A stretch of DNA of 64,000 bases from Monodelphis domestica (Eukaryota; Chordata; Mammalia; Didelphimorphia; Didelphidae), in the NCBI RefSeq assembly GCF_027887165.1, contig NC_077230.1, positions 343,596,459 through 343,660,458 of the forward strand. The letters are read 5' to 3'. Under the pieces are notes generated by a model. It searched no databases. It was not told the origin of the DNA and saw nothing but the letters and a program-made list of their open reading frames with translations. This document shows positions 10,665 to 21,142 of this stretch, piece by piece (the first letter of the stretch is position 1; each line of letters begins with the position of its first letter). The translations under genes and the position numbers were made by a program.

Positions 10665-10867
10665 CAAAAAAGGGGTTTTTATAGATAGATTTCAGGGGTT
10701 TTATGAACTTGAATATGGAAAAATACATTTTATTGTCACTAATCTTTTATTTTCTTTGTATGTCTTATTGACTGATATATTAATTTATTGAAATATTTAT
10801 TGTATGTGCATATTTTATGTAACATTATATAAATTATATATTGATATTAATATATACATTTAAACAT
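10665..10867. other. AT-rich spacer
   Basis: Nothing recognised. It ends at the target duplication of the LTR that follows. Confidence 0.5.
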
Positions 10868-11981
10868 TGTAAACCTTAAAATTTCTTAGACTTATGAATG
10901 TTGGAAATTTCCCCATTGGGAAATTTCATACTTGAAAAAATCTCCTACTGATAGTAAGAACTCTATTGGAATATGAAACTCCTTGGCATGGGAGGATCCT
11001 TCTCCTCCCTACTTAAGACTACTTTAGGACAGAAACCTTTTGCTAAACAATGGAAAGGGCTTTGACCTATGCTTAAGTATAGAACAGGAAATTCTTTGAG
11101 TCATGATTGATTTTAGAATTGATACAATAGAAATACTTGGAATGACAGAACCAGGTCTTGGAAACTACAATCTCCACCCTACTCAGAGTAACAGGATTTA
11201 GGAAGGGCTGCAGCAAAGATCAAGATTTAATTATTTGAGAATATGACCTTCAACAGACATGTGCAAAGGGGGCAGACCTCTGGGTGGTCCTGGGTTAAGC
11301 TAGAGCCACCATTGGCACAGGGGAGACATCGACAGTGATTGGTAGATGTGAGAACTGAGGGGAGGGAACTTAGATTTTTTTTTTTGCTTAAAGATAGCGA
11401 GGTCTGGGGACTGAGAGGAGGAGGTGGATGCTCGGAAGGAGGTCTGAGAGGAGAGAGGTCCTGGAGGGAGAGCTCTTGGAGAGGTCTTGAAGGAGGCTGT
11501 GGAAGGAGAATTCAGGAGGAGTCAGGAGGAGAATTCTCTGGAAACATTTCTTGAAAGGAGGCTCTCTTGAAGGTGGAGCCTGAGGTTGGCATGAGAAGCC
11601 TTACCTAGAGAGATCTTGGGTGAGTGATAAAACCAACTGACTGATTTATCTCTTAGGACTGAGGTCTAGGCCTTATTGGCTTGAGGCCCTTCATTCTTAT
11701 TCCTTTCTTACTTTCTCTCTTTTTCTATTGATTAATCAGTGTATTATAAATTAAATTTCTCTATAAAACCCAGTTGGCTTGGGCATATTCATAAATTGGG
11801 AATATATTCCCTGGCGACCATCTTATATTTATATAAAACCAAGACACAGTAGAAAACATATTTCAGCGGTCATAATTGTTATATATTTCCTTTGCTCCCA
11901 AACATTTTAATTATCACATTTTATGGCTTCCACTCTCTTATCTACAACTATTCAACGCTCAAAACTATTTTAAATCTAACA
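10868..11981 (+). mobile_element. Solo ERV LTR, family A (1.1 kb)
   Basis: Starts TGTAAACC, ends CTAACA, and is flanked by the 4-base duplication acat (10864-10867, 11982-11985), as for class I ERVs. The first 550 bases closely match the LTR at 50.07-50.95 kb. The last 300 bases (CTCTATAAAACCCAGTTGGC onward) instead match the end of the LTR at 46.18-47.23 kb. Contains GATTGGTAGATG, an inverted CCAAT box. No internal region remains. Confidence 0.85.
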
Positions 11982-11989
11982 ACATATAA

Positions 11990-12562
11990 TTCTGAGAAAG
12001 GGTCTAGAAGTTTTGTTTCACTGTCCAAAGAGTCCATGACCCAAAAAACCATCCAATGGTTGGATGGTTTATGAGCACCTTCTCAGTGCAGCTATTCTAT
12101 CATTCTATGAAATTTGGGCTACAGTTTGCCTATTTCCTAAGGCATGGGGTGGGATTGGAACAGGGAATAAAAAGGACAGAATGCTTCCAAGGATTGATTG
12201 GGAAAGATGCTAACTCAGTAAGATAGTGGGTGGAATCCACATCCAAGGCAGTGTGTCAAAATATCCTGAAAAATGGACTGGACCATAGCCAAGCAAACAA
12301 GTGGTGAAGTAGGTAAGAACAATAAGAGACTATGATGAAAAACTTTGTCAAGGAATTGTACAATACTGAGATCATGTGTCCCACTTCCCTTATTCCATTG
12401 TTTCTCCAAATTCCAAGACTTTGAAAGTGGGAGAACCCATAGCCAGAGCCATATTTCCCTTTAATAATATCCCCATTGATCCTGAGCCTAGAATTTCCTC
12501 CAGGGGAGAGACTTTGGAACCTTTGGAAGTTTGAGCGCCATTTAAATGAGGGGTCTGAGATA
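11990..12562. other. Unassigned stretch with a perfect hairpin
   Basis: Unique-looking sequence between two LTR insertions. Contains an 11-base perfect inverted repeat with a 3-base loop at 12046-12070 (arms AAACCATCCAA). No gene recognised. Confidence 0.45.
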
Positions 12563-12566
12563 GTCT

Positions 12567-12902
12567 TGTAACAGTTAAAATTAGTTTCTCTGCTAAAAGT
12601 ATTATATTTTTATGAGGTTTATTAAAGATTAAGAGATAAAGAAAATACAAAATAAGAAAGCACGTGCCTAGGAGGGTTGAAAGGCCCATTCAATTTCACT
12701 AAATTACATCTTGAGAGAAGTGTGTGCTTGGAAGTGGAAGCAGGAAGAGAGAGAGAGACCTCAGTAGGCTTTACAGCCAGTTTAAATAGAAATTTTGATC
12801 TCGCCCAGGTGGGGATCTCAGTGAGATTAGAGGGCATCTTGGGAACTAGAGCAAGGACTTCTGGGGATTAAAGTCCGGGGTTCAAATTTTTACATTTTTA
12901 CA
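12567..12902 (-). repeat. 3' LTR of copy 1
   Basis: TGTAACAG...TTTTTACA. Read on the minus strand it has a TATTTAAA box and AATAAA (TTTATT at 12618-12623 on plus). Closely similar to 15104-15440, with a few substitutions and small indels. Confidence 0.85.
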
Positions 12903-12965
12903 CTTCTCCTTATGATCCTTGTTGGGAAAGATTTTCCCCAAAAGGATCATGAAAACATAATCAAC

Positions 12966-13154
12966 TTAAATATTACAATAATTTGAGGATAAGAGGAAAA
13001 AAGAACAAAACCAATGATTGCTAGATGCATTGACAAAAAGCCAGTTAGGGGGAAGTTCCCTCTGGCATAAAAGCATAGATACAAATAAATGTTCAATCAA
13101 CCACACCCAAAGTTCATTCTTAATCTTCTTGTGCAGCTTATGGTCTAGAGGCAT
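12966..13154 (-). other. Short frame in copy 1 shared with copy 2
   Basis: A 62-codon frame starting MPLDHKLHKKIKNELW. The same frame opens copy 2 at 23596-23808 (MPPDHKLHEKIKNELW) and stays aligned for about 40 residues. No known protein is recognised. Shared ancestry alone can explain it, so it may not be a gene. Confidence 0.3.
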
Positions 13155-14309
13155 CTTGGTGGTGTCTTCTCCAAACAGTTATCTTTCTTTACCTAAAATT
13201 CTTCTTAAAAGGAATTTAAACTTTGCAATTTAAAATAATACTATTTTTACATTTCCCCGGTAAAAGTGTGATTGAAAAACACAGGATCATTTAGGGATGC
13301 ATGGCTCAGTTATGAGGTATATGAATCAATTGGCAAGAGAAATTAAAAAGACATCAGAAAAATCCAAATAAAATATAAACAATTTATAAACAACAGTAGT
13401 ATAAATATATAGATATCAGTATCCCCAAAATTCTCAATAGCCCAATTAATTACAATGACAAACAAACCCACTATCATATTTCACATAAGTTGCTGTATGG
13501 CATTTTTTAAAAGCCTATGAACTGATGGATATTTGTCACAATTTTTACAAACATAGCAAATCTTTCAACCTTGGTAAACATATTTAAAGAAAAGTAAAAC
13601 TCATTTTGGGTTTTAGAGCATTATCAAGAAATCTAGATATCACTCTGGTGGAAGTAAAATGAGCTGAAGAGCATAAATGAGAGATGCTCCCTTTTTTCTT
13701 TTGAGAGGCTTCTAGGGATACATGCCCTGGGATTAACTGCCCAGCTTCCATTCACAATTTCTTTAAATGCAGGAGGTGGGGGTTATAAATGTATTTCACC
13801 TCAGCTATTAAAATGGGCCTTATCTCGTGTTAGGGGCAGGCAAAAATGACCAGAGATTGTTAAGAAATTTTCTAAAAAGCGTGTCTAAAGAAGCCTGAAA
13901 ATCAATTGAGATATTTAGCACATTAAATTTTCCAAAAGTTGTTATAGAAATTTTTTTAATGGAGTCCATTTATCCTCTATTTGACAATTTACAAAGTCAA
14001 AAATAGAAAAGCTGTTTTTTTTTTAATATGGTCTTACTCAATGTTTGTTCAGTATAGTTATAGGGGAAAAGCAACAGAATTTAACAGTAGTTAAAACTCA
14101 GTACATTAAAATGATTCAGTATAACAGAACAGTATGGAATTCAGTAATATATGAACTTAAAATCACAAAGTTAAATTTTAAACAAAATAATCAGTAAAAT
14201 GCAATAGAATACAGAGATTTTTATAAAATGTTGGAGTCTGAAATGCCTTAAAAATATAACCTCCAGTCTCTTTAATGTTCCTTGTGTTTTTATTCATTTA
14301 GATGCCTAT

Positions 14310-14465
14310 TGTCAGAAGGCAGATTGGTAATGGTTAGGCAATGGGGTTTAAGTGACCCATCCAGGGCCACACAGCTGGGAATTATCTGAGACCAGATTTC
14401 AACTGAGGACCTCCCGCCTCTAGGTCTGGCTCTCAATTCACTGAGCCACTGAGCTGCTTCCCCAT
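14310..14465 (-). repeat. tRNA-SINE inside LTR element copy 1
   Basis: GGCAATGGGGTTTAAGTGA, GGGCCACACAGCTGG and CACTGAGCCACTGAGCTGC mark an inverted SINE1-type copy. It lies between the same flanking sequences (cctattgtcagaaggcag, gaatctcaaatttggctaaa) as the SINE in copy 2. Confidence 0.85.
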
Positions 14466-15103
14466 AGTGAGGAATCTCAAATTTGGCTAAAGAGTTGCAG
14501 GGAGTTGAATTTTCCCCCTGAATCTTAAGTGATATAAATGAAAGGACCAATATAGTCAAAAGATATCCTTTTAAATACCCCATGCTTGTAAGTTCCTGTT
14601 TCGAAAAGCCTCTACCTTCTTTCCCTTTCTTTCTCTCCTCCTGTTATCCCCTGTCCCCAGTCCATGTGGAGGCTAATCATAGCCTAAGGAAAAATTCATC
14701 ATCCCGTTTTTACCAGCCGGTGGAAATGAGTCCTGGGCCTGGGGCGATGAGTCAGAATTGCTGGGCTGGGAGGTTCATCTGGGTCCGGATTGTAGGCAGC
14801 AGGTGGGCTGGGGCTGGGGCCAGATGAGCGGCAATCTGGGTCAAATAGCAAACAGGTCTGGAGCGGATGGCTGCAGGCAGGAATGCAGGCAGGCAGAGCT
14901 GGGAGCCGGGATCCTGTGAGCTATCTAATGACTGGAACAAGCTGAATCAGCAACAGCTTTTCGAGAGTAAAAAACCTTGGCCAGAGAAACGTGGCTTAAA
15001 AAAAAAAATTCCAGGCAGTAGCTATGAAAAGCTAAACTTAGAAACAGTAGGGAAAAGAATCAGAAGATTGAGGGTATTTCGTCTTTCCGATGCTCACCAA
15101 AAC

Positions 15104-15440
15104 TGTAACAGTTAAAATTAGTTTTTCTGCTAAAAGTATTATATTTTTATGAGGTTTATTAAAGATTAAGAGATAAAGAAAATACAAAATAAGAAAGCAT
15201 GTGCCTAGGAAGGTTGAAAGGCCCATTCAATTTCACTTACACTACATCTTGAGAGAAGTGTGTGCTTGGAAGCAGAAGCAGGAAGAGAGAGAGAGAGACC
15301 TCAGTAGGCTTTACAGCCAGTTTAAATAGAAATTTTGATCTCACCCAGGTGGGGATCTCAGTGAGATTAGAGGGCATCTTGGGAACTAGAACAAGGACTT
15401 CTGGGGATTGAAGTCTAGGGTTCAAATCTCCATTTCTACA
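15104..15440 (-). repeat. 5' LTR of copy 1
   Basis: 337-base LTR, TGTAACAG...TTCTACA, followed by the target duplication gtct. The antisense TATTTAAA and AATAAA boxes are in the same places as in the other LTR. Confidence 0.85.
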
Positions 15441-15454
15441 GTCTCTAAGGTTAC

Positions 15455-15660
15455 AAAGATCAAAGCAGGAGGCTGGTACAGTGAAAAAAATAAACCTGGA
15501 GTCAAGAGATCTGGATTCAAATTCTGACTCTTCCAGTTAGTACTTATATGACCATAGGTAAGTTATTAACTCTCTTTGAGACTCAGGTTGCTTTTTATTC
15601 TTATCTGTGAAATAGAGTTATAAAATTTACAATACTCTCCTTCATAAGATCATAGCCAGA
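15455..15660 (+). repeat. MIR-like CORE-SINE
   Basis: gagtcaagagatctggattcaaattctgactc, then acttatatgacca and ttcttatctgtgaaat fit a diverged CORE-SINE. Confidence 0.6.
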
Positions 15661-15689
15661 AAATATTTTTGGCCTCTAATGTGGGAATT

Positions 15690-15895
15690 CTAGCTCTGGT
15701 GTTCTAGGTCGTAAGGTCCTTTCCAGCTTTGATATTGTAGATCCTAACATTCTATGTTCTAAAGCCTTTTATATCTCTGACATTCTGTTTTACCACCCCT
15801 TCCAGCTCAGACATGCAAGGTCCATTTTAGTTCTAACTTTCTATTTTCTAAGGTCCCATCCCTTTCTTGCATTCTGAGATTCAATGATTCATAGA
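15690..15895 (+). repeat. Degenerate array of CR1/SINE tail units
   Basis: Units related to TTCTAAGGTCCCTTCCAGCT followed by ctgacattctatg recur about four times (15697, 15745, 15790, 15850), each diverged. They resemble repeated copies of the CR1-type 3' tail. Confidence 0.55.
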
Positions 15896-15947
15896 AATTA
15901 CTTGTCAAAAGCACTATGGGCTAATGGAAGGTAGGCAGCAAGAGAGA

Positions 15948-16100
15948 GGATCATAGAATACCAAAGTTCAGATTTAGATGGGCCTCAGGAGTCATCTTTT
16001 TTATTTGTACCTGAACAGGAATCTCTAGTATAAGCCAACATCTAGCTTTTGTTTAAAAACTTCCATTATGGGTTAGGTTTCCCACAGATTTGATGTGAGA
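15948..16100 (-). mobile_element. CR1/L3 remnant (antisense)
   Basis: gatcatagaataccaaagttcag, gatgggcctcaggagtcat and cctgaacaggaatctc match the antisense CR1/L3 tail in order. Confidence 0.6.
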
Positions 16101-16424
16101 TCTGATGGGTTTTCTAGCAGGTTAATAGTGGACACTCCCACAAAAGAATAATATAGTTTCCTTCATTTTCTAGGGATGAACTTAAACTTGACATACCATT
16201 AATGGCAATAATAAAATTAAGCTTTCTTAAGACCACATGGGTATTAGTGTATTGAAGGGAGTGTCCCTTCACGAGCAGAGAGGGTCTCCTCATCAAAAAG
16301 CCAAGGAAGGAATCACTCTATTCACCACTGAAAGCTGAGGCAGGATCCAGGGAAAAAGTCTTCTTCTACAGTCTGGCTCCTTGACTCAGAGAGTGAATCA
16401 GTCCTCAGGCTGGCCTTTTTAAAA

Positions 16425-16790
16425 GTTTTTTTTTTTTTATTTAATTGATTAATTAAGATACATTTTCCATGGTTACATGATTCATGTTCTTTTCCTCCCT
16501 CTCTCCCTCCTCCCCTCCTATAGCCAATAAGCAATTCCATTGGGTTTTATGTGTGTCATTGATCAAGACCTATTTCTGTATTATTGATATTTGCACTAGG
16601 GTGATTGTTTAGTCTATATCCCTAATCATATCCCCATCTACCTATGTGATCAAGCAGTTGTTTTTCTTCTGTGTTTCTGCTCCCACAGTTCTTTCTCTGG
16701 AAGTGGATAGAATTCTTTCTCTTAAGTCCCTCAGAATTGTCCTGGACCATTGCATTGCTGCTAGTAGAGAAGTCCATTACATTCCTATTG
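16425..16790 (-). mobile_element. Truncated L1 3' end with target duplication
   Basis: Poly(T) at 16426-16438 (poly(A) on minus), then ATTTTCCATGGTTACATGAT, GGGTTTTATGTGTGTCATTG and CCATTGCATTGCTGCTAGTA, the 3' UTR of marsupial L1. Target duplication of 19 bases with one mismatch (tcaggctggcctttttaaa, tcaggctgacctttttaaa) at 16405-16423 and 16791-16809. Confidence 0.9.
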
Positions 16791-16809
16791 TCAGGCTGAC
16801 CTTTTTAAA

Positions 16810-17412
16810 GCAGTTTTCTCCCCATCACTTCCTGTCACTCCCCCACTTTATGGGAACCAATCACAGTCTTTCAATTTGCCTAGCACTGCCTAAGGGGAGG
16901 AGGGTCAGTGACCTTTGGAAGTGACTTTGAACTCTCTTAGTGTCAAGTAGGGGTACTTTAAGTTCTTGATTTGTTTAGCTAAAAATAGAGAAGGGGAGAA
17001 TTAATCCTATCTTCACAATATCCAGGTCTAGGCACCACATTTTCTTCTATTAAAAAAATGATTGCTATTTTGTTTTATGTCATATTAATTTCTAAATATA
17101 TTCCCCAACCCTTCCCTGGGTGCATGTTTCCTAAAACAAAGAATAAAAAAGGAAGAGGGAGGAAAGAGTAGTTTAGCAAAATTAACCTGCATTCAGCCGA
17201 GTCTGAAAGGGTATGAATGATTTCACAGCCAAAGTCTCTCCCTTCAACAAGGAAAAGGAGGAGCTGCACATCCTCATCTTGTACTTGGTGCCAGGTTTAT
17301 CACTGTCATCACATAGCTTTCACTCTGGGATTTGAGCTGTATTTCATTTGCAGTGTTGTAGGGAATGTCTATATCATTTTCCTGATTCTGCATCAGTTTA
17401 TAAAATCGTCAG
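16810..17412. other. Unassigned sequence
   Basis: No repeat family or gene could be supported. A 92-codon frame at 16646-16924 starts inside the L1 tail and has no similarity. Confidence 0.4.
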
Positions 17413-17427
17413 CCACCAGGTGGCGCC
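17413..17427 (+). promoter_or_regulatory. Candidate CTCF binding site
   Basis: CCACCAGGTGGCGCC is one base from the CTCF core consensus CCACCAGGGGGCGCC. It lies in non-repeat, locally CpG-containing sequence. CTCF is a DNA-binding architectural protein that sets loop boundaries. Binding itself cannot be seen from sequence. Confidence 0.55.
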
Positions 17428-17514
17428 GGTGAACAAGGTAGGCTGAGCTGTCAATCATCCCCTAGACCACAGGACCCATCCGAGCATGCTCAGATAACTT
17501 ATTCTCCAACCTGA

Positions 17515-17750
17515 GCAACAGGATGGTGGGGTGGATAGAGTGTTGGACCTGGAGTAGAAAGATTCAACTTCCGGAGTTCAAGTCTGGTCTCAGACATTTA
17601 CTAGCTCTGTGACCCTGTTTGCTTCAGTTTCCTCATCTGTAAAATGAGCTGGAGAAGGAAATGACAAACCACTCCAGTATTTTTGCCAAGAAAACTTCAA
17701 ATGGGGTCACGAAGAGTCAGACACAATCGAAAATGACTGAACAACAATCT
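17515..17750 (+). repeat. Marsupial tRNA-SINE with RTE-like tail (MAR1-type)
   Basis: tRNA-related part (agtgttggacctgg, tagctctgtgaccctg), TTCCTCATCTGTAAAATGAG, and the tail AAATGGGGTCACGAAGAGTC with an AACAACAATC end. Confidence 0.9.
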
Positions 17751-18122
17751 CCTTCTAGTGAGTAGGGTTTTCTTTCAGGAATGCCTCCTTTCAAAGGGTT
17801 GGCCTTCCCTTTCCAATCACCTCACTTTTCCTCTCTTTGAGGGTTCTGGTCTTTCTTTGTGCCTCATGGCTGCTGCTAGGGGAGAAAAAAGAGGAAGGAA
17901 AATGACAGCCCTTTGTTTACCCCCAAGGAGGTACTATCAGCATAGGCTGGGCTTTGGAATTCCTTGCCAGGCTTATAAGAGTGCAATACTGTTATACAAC
18001 TTTGCCCTAACATTTTCACTCACAATTTCAGTCATCATGTTTGGACCAGACAGTTTATGTCCATAAAGCAGAGAATTTTCTTTTTTTTCTTGTCTCTATT
18101 TGTCAACATTAGATAAATTATA
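17750..18122. other. Unassigned sequence
   Basis: Contains a 102-codon frame at 17758-18066 with low-complexity stretches and no recognised domain. Treated as chance. Confidence 0.4.
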
Positions 18123-18595
18123 CGGTAGGACCTTGTTTTCCATGAACTCAACTGGAGATTTAAAAAAGGCAAAAAATATATAGAATAAGAAAATTTCAAT
18201 TACATACTAAATCCATGCTATTTTCTCAAGTGGTATAAAGTCTCACAGTTGTTCTCCCAACCATTCTCGCTCTGAGAAGCCTTAGTGTGGGCCGTTACAT
18301 TGTCTTGTGCCAAACATTAGATCACACATCTGTCTTTGCCCAGGGTTCTCATTTATAATGAGACATGTCCACATCAAAGCAGAGCTTCTCTTTGTGTCAT
18401 TAATGGTATATGCTTATTGATAATGGCCCAAAGTACAAGCATAGTGATGCTGGTACCTGATAAGCCTAAGAAAAGTCATAAAGTGCCAAAGTATATTCAT
18501 ATGAGAAAACTTATTAAATAATGGGGTTCACTATTATGTGTGATTTTCAACTTACTTGAAGGGTCTTGTGGGTTTCATAAAATGAGGTCCTATTG
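18123..18595 (+). mobile_element. Tigger-type DNA transposon derivative
   Basis: Left end CGGTAGGACCTTGTTTT follows TA at 18121-18122. The right end, read inverted, is CAATAGGACCTCATTTT, so the two form a terminal inverted repeat of about 17 bases. Near 18455-18520 the frame reads VPDKPKKSHKV and ends after about 20 residues, like the N-terminus of a pogo/Tigger transposase, and it then jumps to the right end. About 470 bases, so an internally deleted, non-autonomous copy. The right TA is lost. Confidence 0.6.
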
Positions 18596-18599
18596 TCTA

Positions 18600-19190
18600 C
18601 ATAGCTTAGAATTTCTGCGGACCAAAAGGGTTAAATTAGAATTTTTTTAATGATAAGGAACAAGCAAGTTCACACACCTAGCTAACTGAAAAAGTGACCA
18701 ACGACTTTCTCAGAAGGTGTAAGGGGTCAGAGGATCAGTACTGTCACCCCCTTCCTTCCTCTATTCTTCTGGATGATATAAGGGCAGAGTGAGAGATCAC
18801 TCTCACCTCCAAACAGGTCCATATGACTTGGTTTTCAGAAGCTGGTTACTTTTAATCATAACTAGTGGACCACTGAGTGATGGCTTCCTTCTTCCTATTC
18901 ACTTTTCCTCCTCATTGCTCCATCTTGCTTGGCTGCTGGGTTCTTATTATAGACAAGTCCTTTCCTGAGTTCAGCCTCAGTGGCACTCTAGTTAGCCCAA
19001 TCACAGGTAAAATCTGAAACCCCCTCAAATATCAGGGAATGCTGGGGAAAGTCTGTCCTCTGATGGACAGCTCTCTTTTAATTTGGTGGTGCTCAAAAGG
19101 TAGGTTCCATAGGTCTTCTCATGTTTCTCTAAATTCTGTCACAAAATTAATTTACCACAACACCCAATTTCTGGCTATCTCCTCTTTTTC
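18600..19190. other. Unassigned sequence
   Basis: No repeat or gene recognised with confidence. Confidence 0.4.
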
Positions 19191-19194
19191 CAGT

Positions 19195-19850
19195 TTTTTG
19201 ATACTATAAGAAGTGGACACCACATTTTAGGGAAGACAGTGATAAATTGAACAGCATTCAGAGAAGGGCAGCCACAATGCGGAAGGGATTTGAGATCTGC
19301 CAAAGGATCTGAAGAAACTGGAGATGCTTAGTCTGAAAAAGAGAAGACTTCAGGGAAATACTATGTCAGGTCTGATTATCCCAAGGCTTGTTGTGTGAAA
19401 GAGGGAATGGTGTTGGAATATTGGGCCTCAGAAGGTAGAACCAGGGGCCATGGCTGGAAGGTGGAGAGGCCAAATTTAGGCTTGATGTTAGGAAAATCTC
19501 CCTAACAATTAGAGTTGACCAAAGGTGGAATGGGCTGCCCTGGAGGGAGTAGGTTCTCCTTCCTTGGAAGTCTTCTAGTAGGAGCTGGATAACCCAGTAT
19601 CCAGGATGTTATAGTAGGGACTGCTTTTGTGTTTTCGGTTGGATGAGGACCACAGAGGTTCTTCCTGACTCTCAAATTTGGTTATTCTGATTTGATCTGG
19701 TTGACTCTTGATGACAGAACCAGGAGCCACGAGTGGAAGTTCCAAAGAGGCAGATTTAGGCTTCAGATGAAGAAAATCCTCCTGGCAATATGAGCTATCT
19801 CAATGGGCTTCCACATCCTATCCACCCCCACCACCAAAAAGAATCCTGCA
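19195..19850 (+). mobile_element. CR1/L3 LINE 3' region, partly repeated
   Basis: gaagacttcagggaaatac, gggcctcagaaggtagaaccag, gccaaatttaggcttgatgttagg and ctccctaacaattagagttg match CR1/L3 in order. From about 19697 a second, shorter segment repeats the aaccaggagccac to gaggcagatttaggcttcag part, so two fragments lie head to tail. Confidence 0.7.
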
Positions 19851-19879
19851 CACTTAACTGAATAGTAGTGGCATGGGTT

Positions 19880-19948
19880 GCTTTTATTCTGTAAATCAAT
19901 AAAACATGTATTAAGTGCTTACATACCTTGCACTGAGCTAAGTACCAG

Positions 19949-19982
<34 letters not shown>

Positions 19983-20065
19983 CATATATAATATATATAT
20001 ATATATAAAAGGTAAAAGACAAACTTTGCTGTTGAGGTGCTTACAGTCTAACGGAGGAGACAATG
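19880..20065. repeat. L2-like tail with (TA)n microsatellite
   Basis: attaagtgcttacatac, cactgagctaagtacc and gaggtgcttacagtctaac are L2-type phrases, split by a TA-rich microsatellite at 19949-20007. Confidence 0.65.
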
Positions 20066-20127
20066 TTCAAACACTATACAAAAATCCTAGAAGAGAGGCA
20101 CTCATATTAAAAGTGGATTGGTAGGAC

Positions 20128-20335
20128 AGTTAGGTACCAAAGTGGATAAGAGCACCAGGCCTGGAATTGGAAGGACCTGGGTTCAAATATGACCTTAGAC
20201 CCCTCCTAGCTGTGTGACCCTGAGCAAGTCACTTAGCCCCTATTGCCTAGCCCTTACCACTCTTCTGTCTTGGAATTAATACACAGTATTGATTGTAAGA
20301 CAGAAAGTAAGGATTTTAAAAAAGAAAGAACGGAT
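20128..20335 (+). repeat. Marsupial tRNA-SINE (SINE1-type)
   Basis: GATAAGAGCACCAGGCCTGG, tagctgtgtgaccctgagca, GTCACTTAGCCCC, taccactcttctgtcttgg and an A-rich end from about 20313. Confidence 0.9.
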
Positions 20336-20389
20336 ACGAAGACAGAAAGGGTTTTTTAAAGAGAGAGAGAATTGGCAAAGACTTCTTGC

Positions 20390-20790
20390 AGATGGGATTT
20401 TGGTTGGGACTTGGAAGGAAGCTGAAGATGCCAGGAGATTTCAGTGAGGAGGAAGAGAATTTCAGGCATGGAGACAGCCAAGGAAAATGCCCAGAGTCTG
20501 GAGATGGAGTGTTTTATTGAAGGATGCCAGTATCACTGGATCCCAGCGTAAATGGGAGTAAGGAGGATGTAACAAGATTGGAAGGGTGAGGGAAGATCAG
20601 ATTTTGAAGGGCTTTGAATGGCAATCAGGATTTTATATTTGATCCTGGAAGGGGGGGGAAGACACTGGATTTGTTTCAACATGGGAGTGATGTGGGCAGA
20701 CCTATGTCCTAGGAATATCATTTTGCATAATTGAATGGAGAATGGACTGAGAGATTTGTGGCAGGAAGACAAACCAGCAAGTTAACTGGA
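20390..20790 (-). mobile_element. L2-like LINE remnant (antisense)
   Basis: ggttgggacttggaagga, atttcaggcatggagacagcc, agggctttgaatggcaatcag, tttatatttgatcctgg and gggagtgatgtgggcaga repeat phrases seen at 4.9-5.3 kb. Same family, by memory L2. Confidence 0.55.
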
Positions 20791-20892
20791 GAGAGCAGCA
20801 CCCAATTTCCTTCTGCTAAGATGCCTGGGAAGGAGAAGATACCAGCTGCCTTTCAAGATTTACAAGGTCCTAAACCCAAGGAAAAGGAAGGA

Positions 20893-21142
20893 AGGTAATC
20901 AACATTTATTAAGTACCTATCATGTGCTAAGTGCTTTACAAAAATCATCTCAGTTGAGTCACATAACAACCCTGGGTGGTAGATGCAATTATTCTCTTCA
21001 TTTTACAGATGAGGAAACTGAGACAGATAGTAGTTGGGCTACTTGCCCAAGGTCACACAGCTGGTAATTGTCTGAAGCCTGATTTTAATTCAAGTCTTCT
21101 GGACTCCAAACCCAGGACACTGTCCACTGTGCCACGTGACCA
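20893..21142 (+). repeat. MIR SINE
   Basis: Phrases in order: tattaagtacctatcatgtg, cattttacagatgaggaaac, CAAGGTCACACAGCTGGTAA, ccactgtgccacgtgacc. Well preserved for this old family. Confidence 0.85.

Larger units (their letters stand above)
12567..15440 (-). mobile_element. Complete non-autonomous LTR retrotransposon, copy 1
   Basis: Two LTRs of about 330 bases bracket about 2.2 kb without gag, pol or env. TSD gtct at 12563-12566 and 15441-15444. Minus orientation is inferred from the antisense AATAAA near the left end of each LTR, from copy 2's polypurine tract beside its left LTR, and from a primer-binding-like TGGTGAGCA beside the right LTR (about 15090-15100, antisense). The leader (14.6-15.1 kb) is GC-rich. 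The body includes a SINE at 14310-14465 that copy 2 shares. The proteins for its movement must have come from another ERV. Confidence 0.85.

Noticed and set aside
14582..15115. GC-rich overlapping frames of about 80 codons
   Set aside because: They lie in the leader of an LTR element and are not kept in copy 2.
17758..18066. 102-codon plus frame
   Set aside because: Length is within chance for this window and no motif was seen.
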